Origin: an uncultured Prevotellaceae bacterium
GTDB taxonomy: Bacteria; Bacteroidota; Bacteroidia; Bacteroidales; Bacteroidaceae
Direction of reading: 5' to 3'
DNA length: 51,426 nt
NCBI GenBank assembly: GCA_902769805.1
Contig: CACXQL010000014.1
Span: 1-51,426, forward strand
Numbering within the stretch: position 1 is the first letter of the stretch; every line of letters starts with the position of its first letter. The position numbers and the translations under genes are program-made. Below the pieces are notes generated by a model. That model ran no database searches. It worked only from the letters and a program-made list of their open reading frames with translations, and was not told where the DNA came from. Positions 51,311 through 51,426 of the stretch are shown one piece after another.

Positions 51311-51426
51311 GATTTTGACGAAATGCGGGTTCTGCGTCAATTTGGGTGGTGAGCAAATGTTACAAAGTTTAACTATCTATCTGACAATCAACACATTAGT
51401 TAACAAACTAAAGTTGTAGATGTGCG

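Noticed and set aside
1-51426. tRNA, rRNA, 6S RNA, insertion sequences, prophage
   Set aside because: Looked for on both strands by eye; no cloverleaf-like segments, rRNA-like conserved stretches, transposase motifs or phage genes were found. A covariance-model search would be decisive.

Overview
The window looks like a chromosomal segment of a Bacteroidales bacterium, most likely Prevotella/Segatella-like. Three things point there. Promoters match the Bacteroidetes form (TAnnTTTG at -7, often TTTG or TTG 19-20 bases upstream) and Shine-Dalgarno sequences are mostly weak. The gene content is typical: a methylmalonyl-CoA route to propionate with Na+-pump decarboxylase subunits, a trp operon ordered B-E-G-D-C-F-A, the tsaC-clc-fmt-rpe order, zapA next to rny, and DUF4924. 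Non-coding DNA carries many short tandem arrays. I saw no tRNA, rRNA, CRISPR array, transposase or phage genes. The species assignment is inference.

Layout. 1-3610 (-): methylmalonyl-CoA mutase, large subunit (cut by the window edge) and small subunit. 3764-4426 (+): HU-like DNA-binding protein. 4740-9189 (+): AspT/YidE-type transporter, then gamma (with a lamin-tail domain), biotin-carrier and beta subunits of a sodium-pumping decarboxylase; the alpha carboxyltransferase is absent. 9273-14961 (+): two membrane SpoIIE-type phosphatase/HATPase fusion proteins flanking an NMT1-like periplasmic binding protein. 15068-20838 (+): ABCG-like transporter with an extra N-terminal domain, lipoprotein, STAS anti-sigma-antagonist-like protein, RelA/SpoT-type alarmone synthetase, LuxR-type regulator. 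Read together, 9273-20838 looks like a partner-switching signalling locus wired to alarmone synthesis and transcription, and it is my best candidate for an undescribed system.

20980-23778 (+): secreted hypothetical protein, long RidA/YjgF-like protein, Gfo/Idh/MocA oxidoreductase. 23834-26730 (-): rny, zapA, a coiled-coil protein, a conserved hypothetical. 26840-27712 (+): rfbA. 27745-29679 (-): a GHMP sugar kinase fused to a GalU-like nucleotidyltransferase. 29878-30477 (+): ECF sigma factor. 30474-34802 (-): tsaC, ClC channel, fmt, a 46-residue small ORF and rpe, read as one operon. 35165-37709 (-): a lipoprotein gene split by an in-frame stop, and a TPR/membrane/HTH regulator. 37749-41427 (-): LysE exporter, DUF4924, rfbD, prfC. 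41552-42538 (+): ROK sugar kinase.

42756-49475 (+) is the tryptophan operon. It begins with a promoter, a 16-residue leader peptide with three consecutive Trp codons and an intrinsic terminator, i.e. a classical attenuator. trpF is broken by a perfect 34-bp tandem duplication. 49825-51009 (-) carries a DUF4160/DUF2442 pair, an unrecognised fragment and an antitoxin-like orphan. The right end is a cluster of direct and inverted repeats.

A theme across the window is locus-specific short tandem repeats. Three intergenic arrays (4511-4595, 34931-35018, 35038-35125) share an exact 22-bp period although their sequences are unrelated. Other microsatellites sit inside coding linkers of mutA, trpE, fmt and tsaC, or at operon junctions (trp genes, decarboxylase genes, rfbA promoter).
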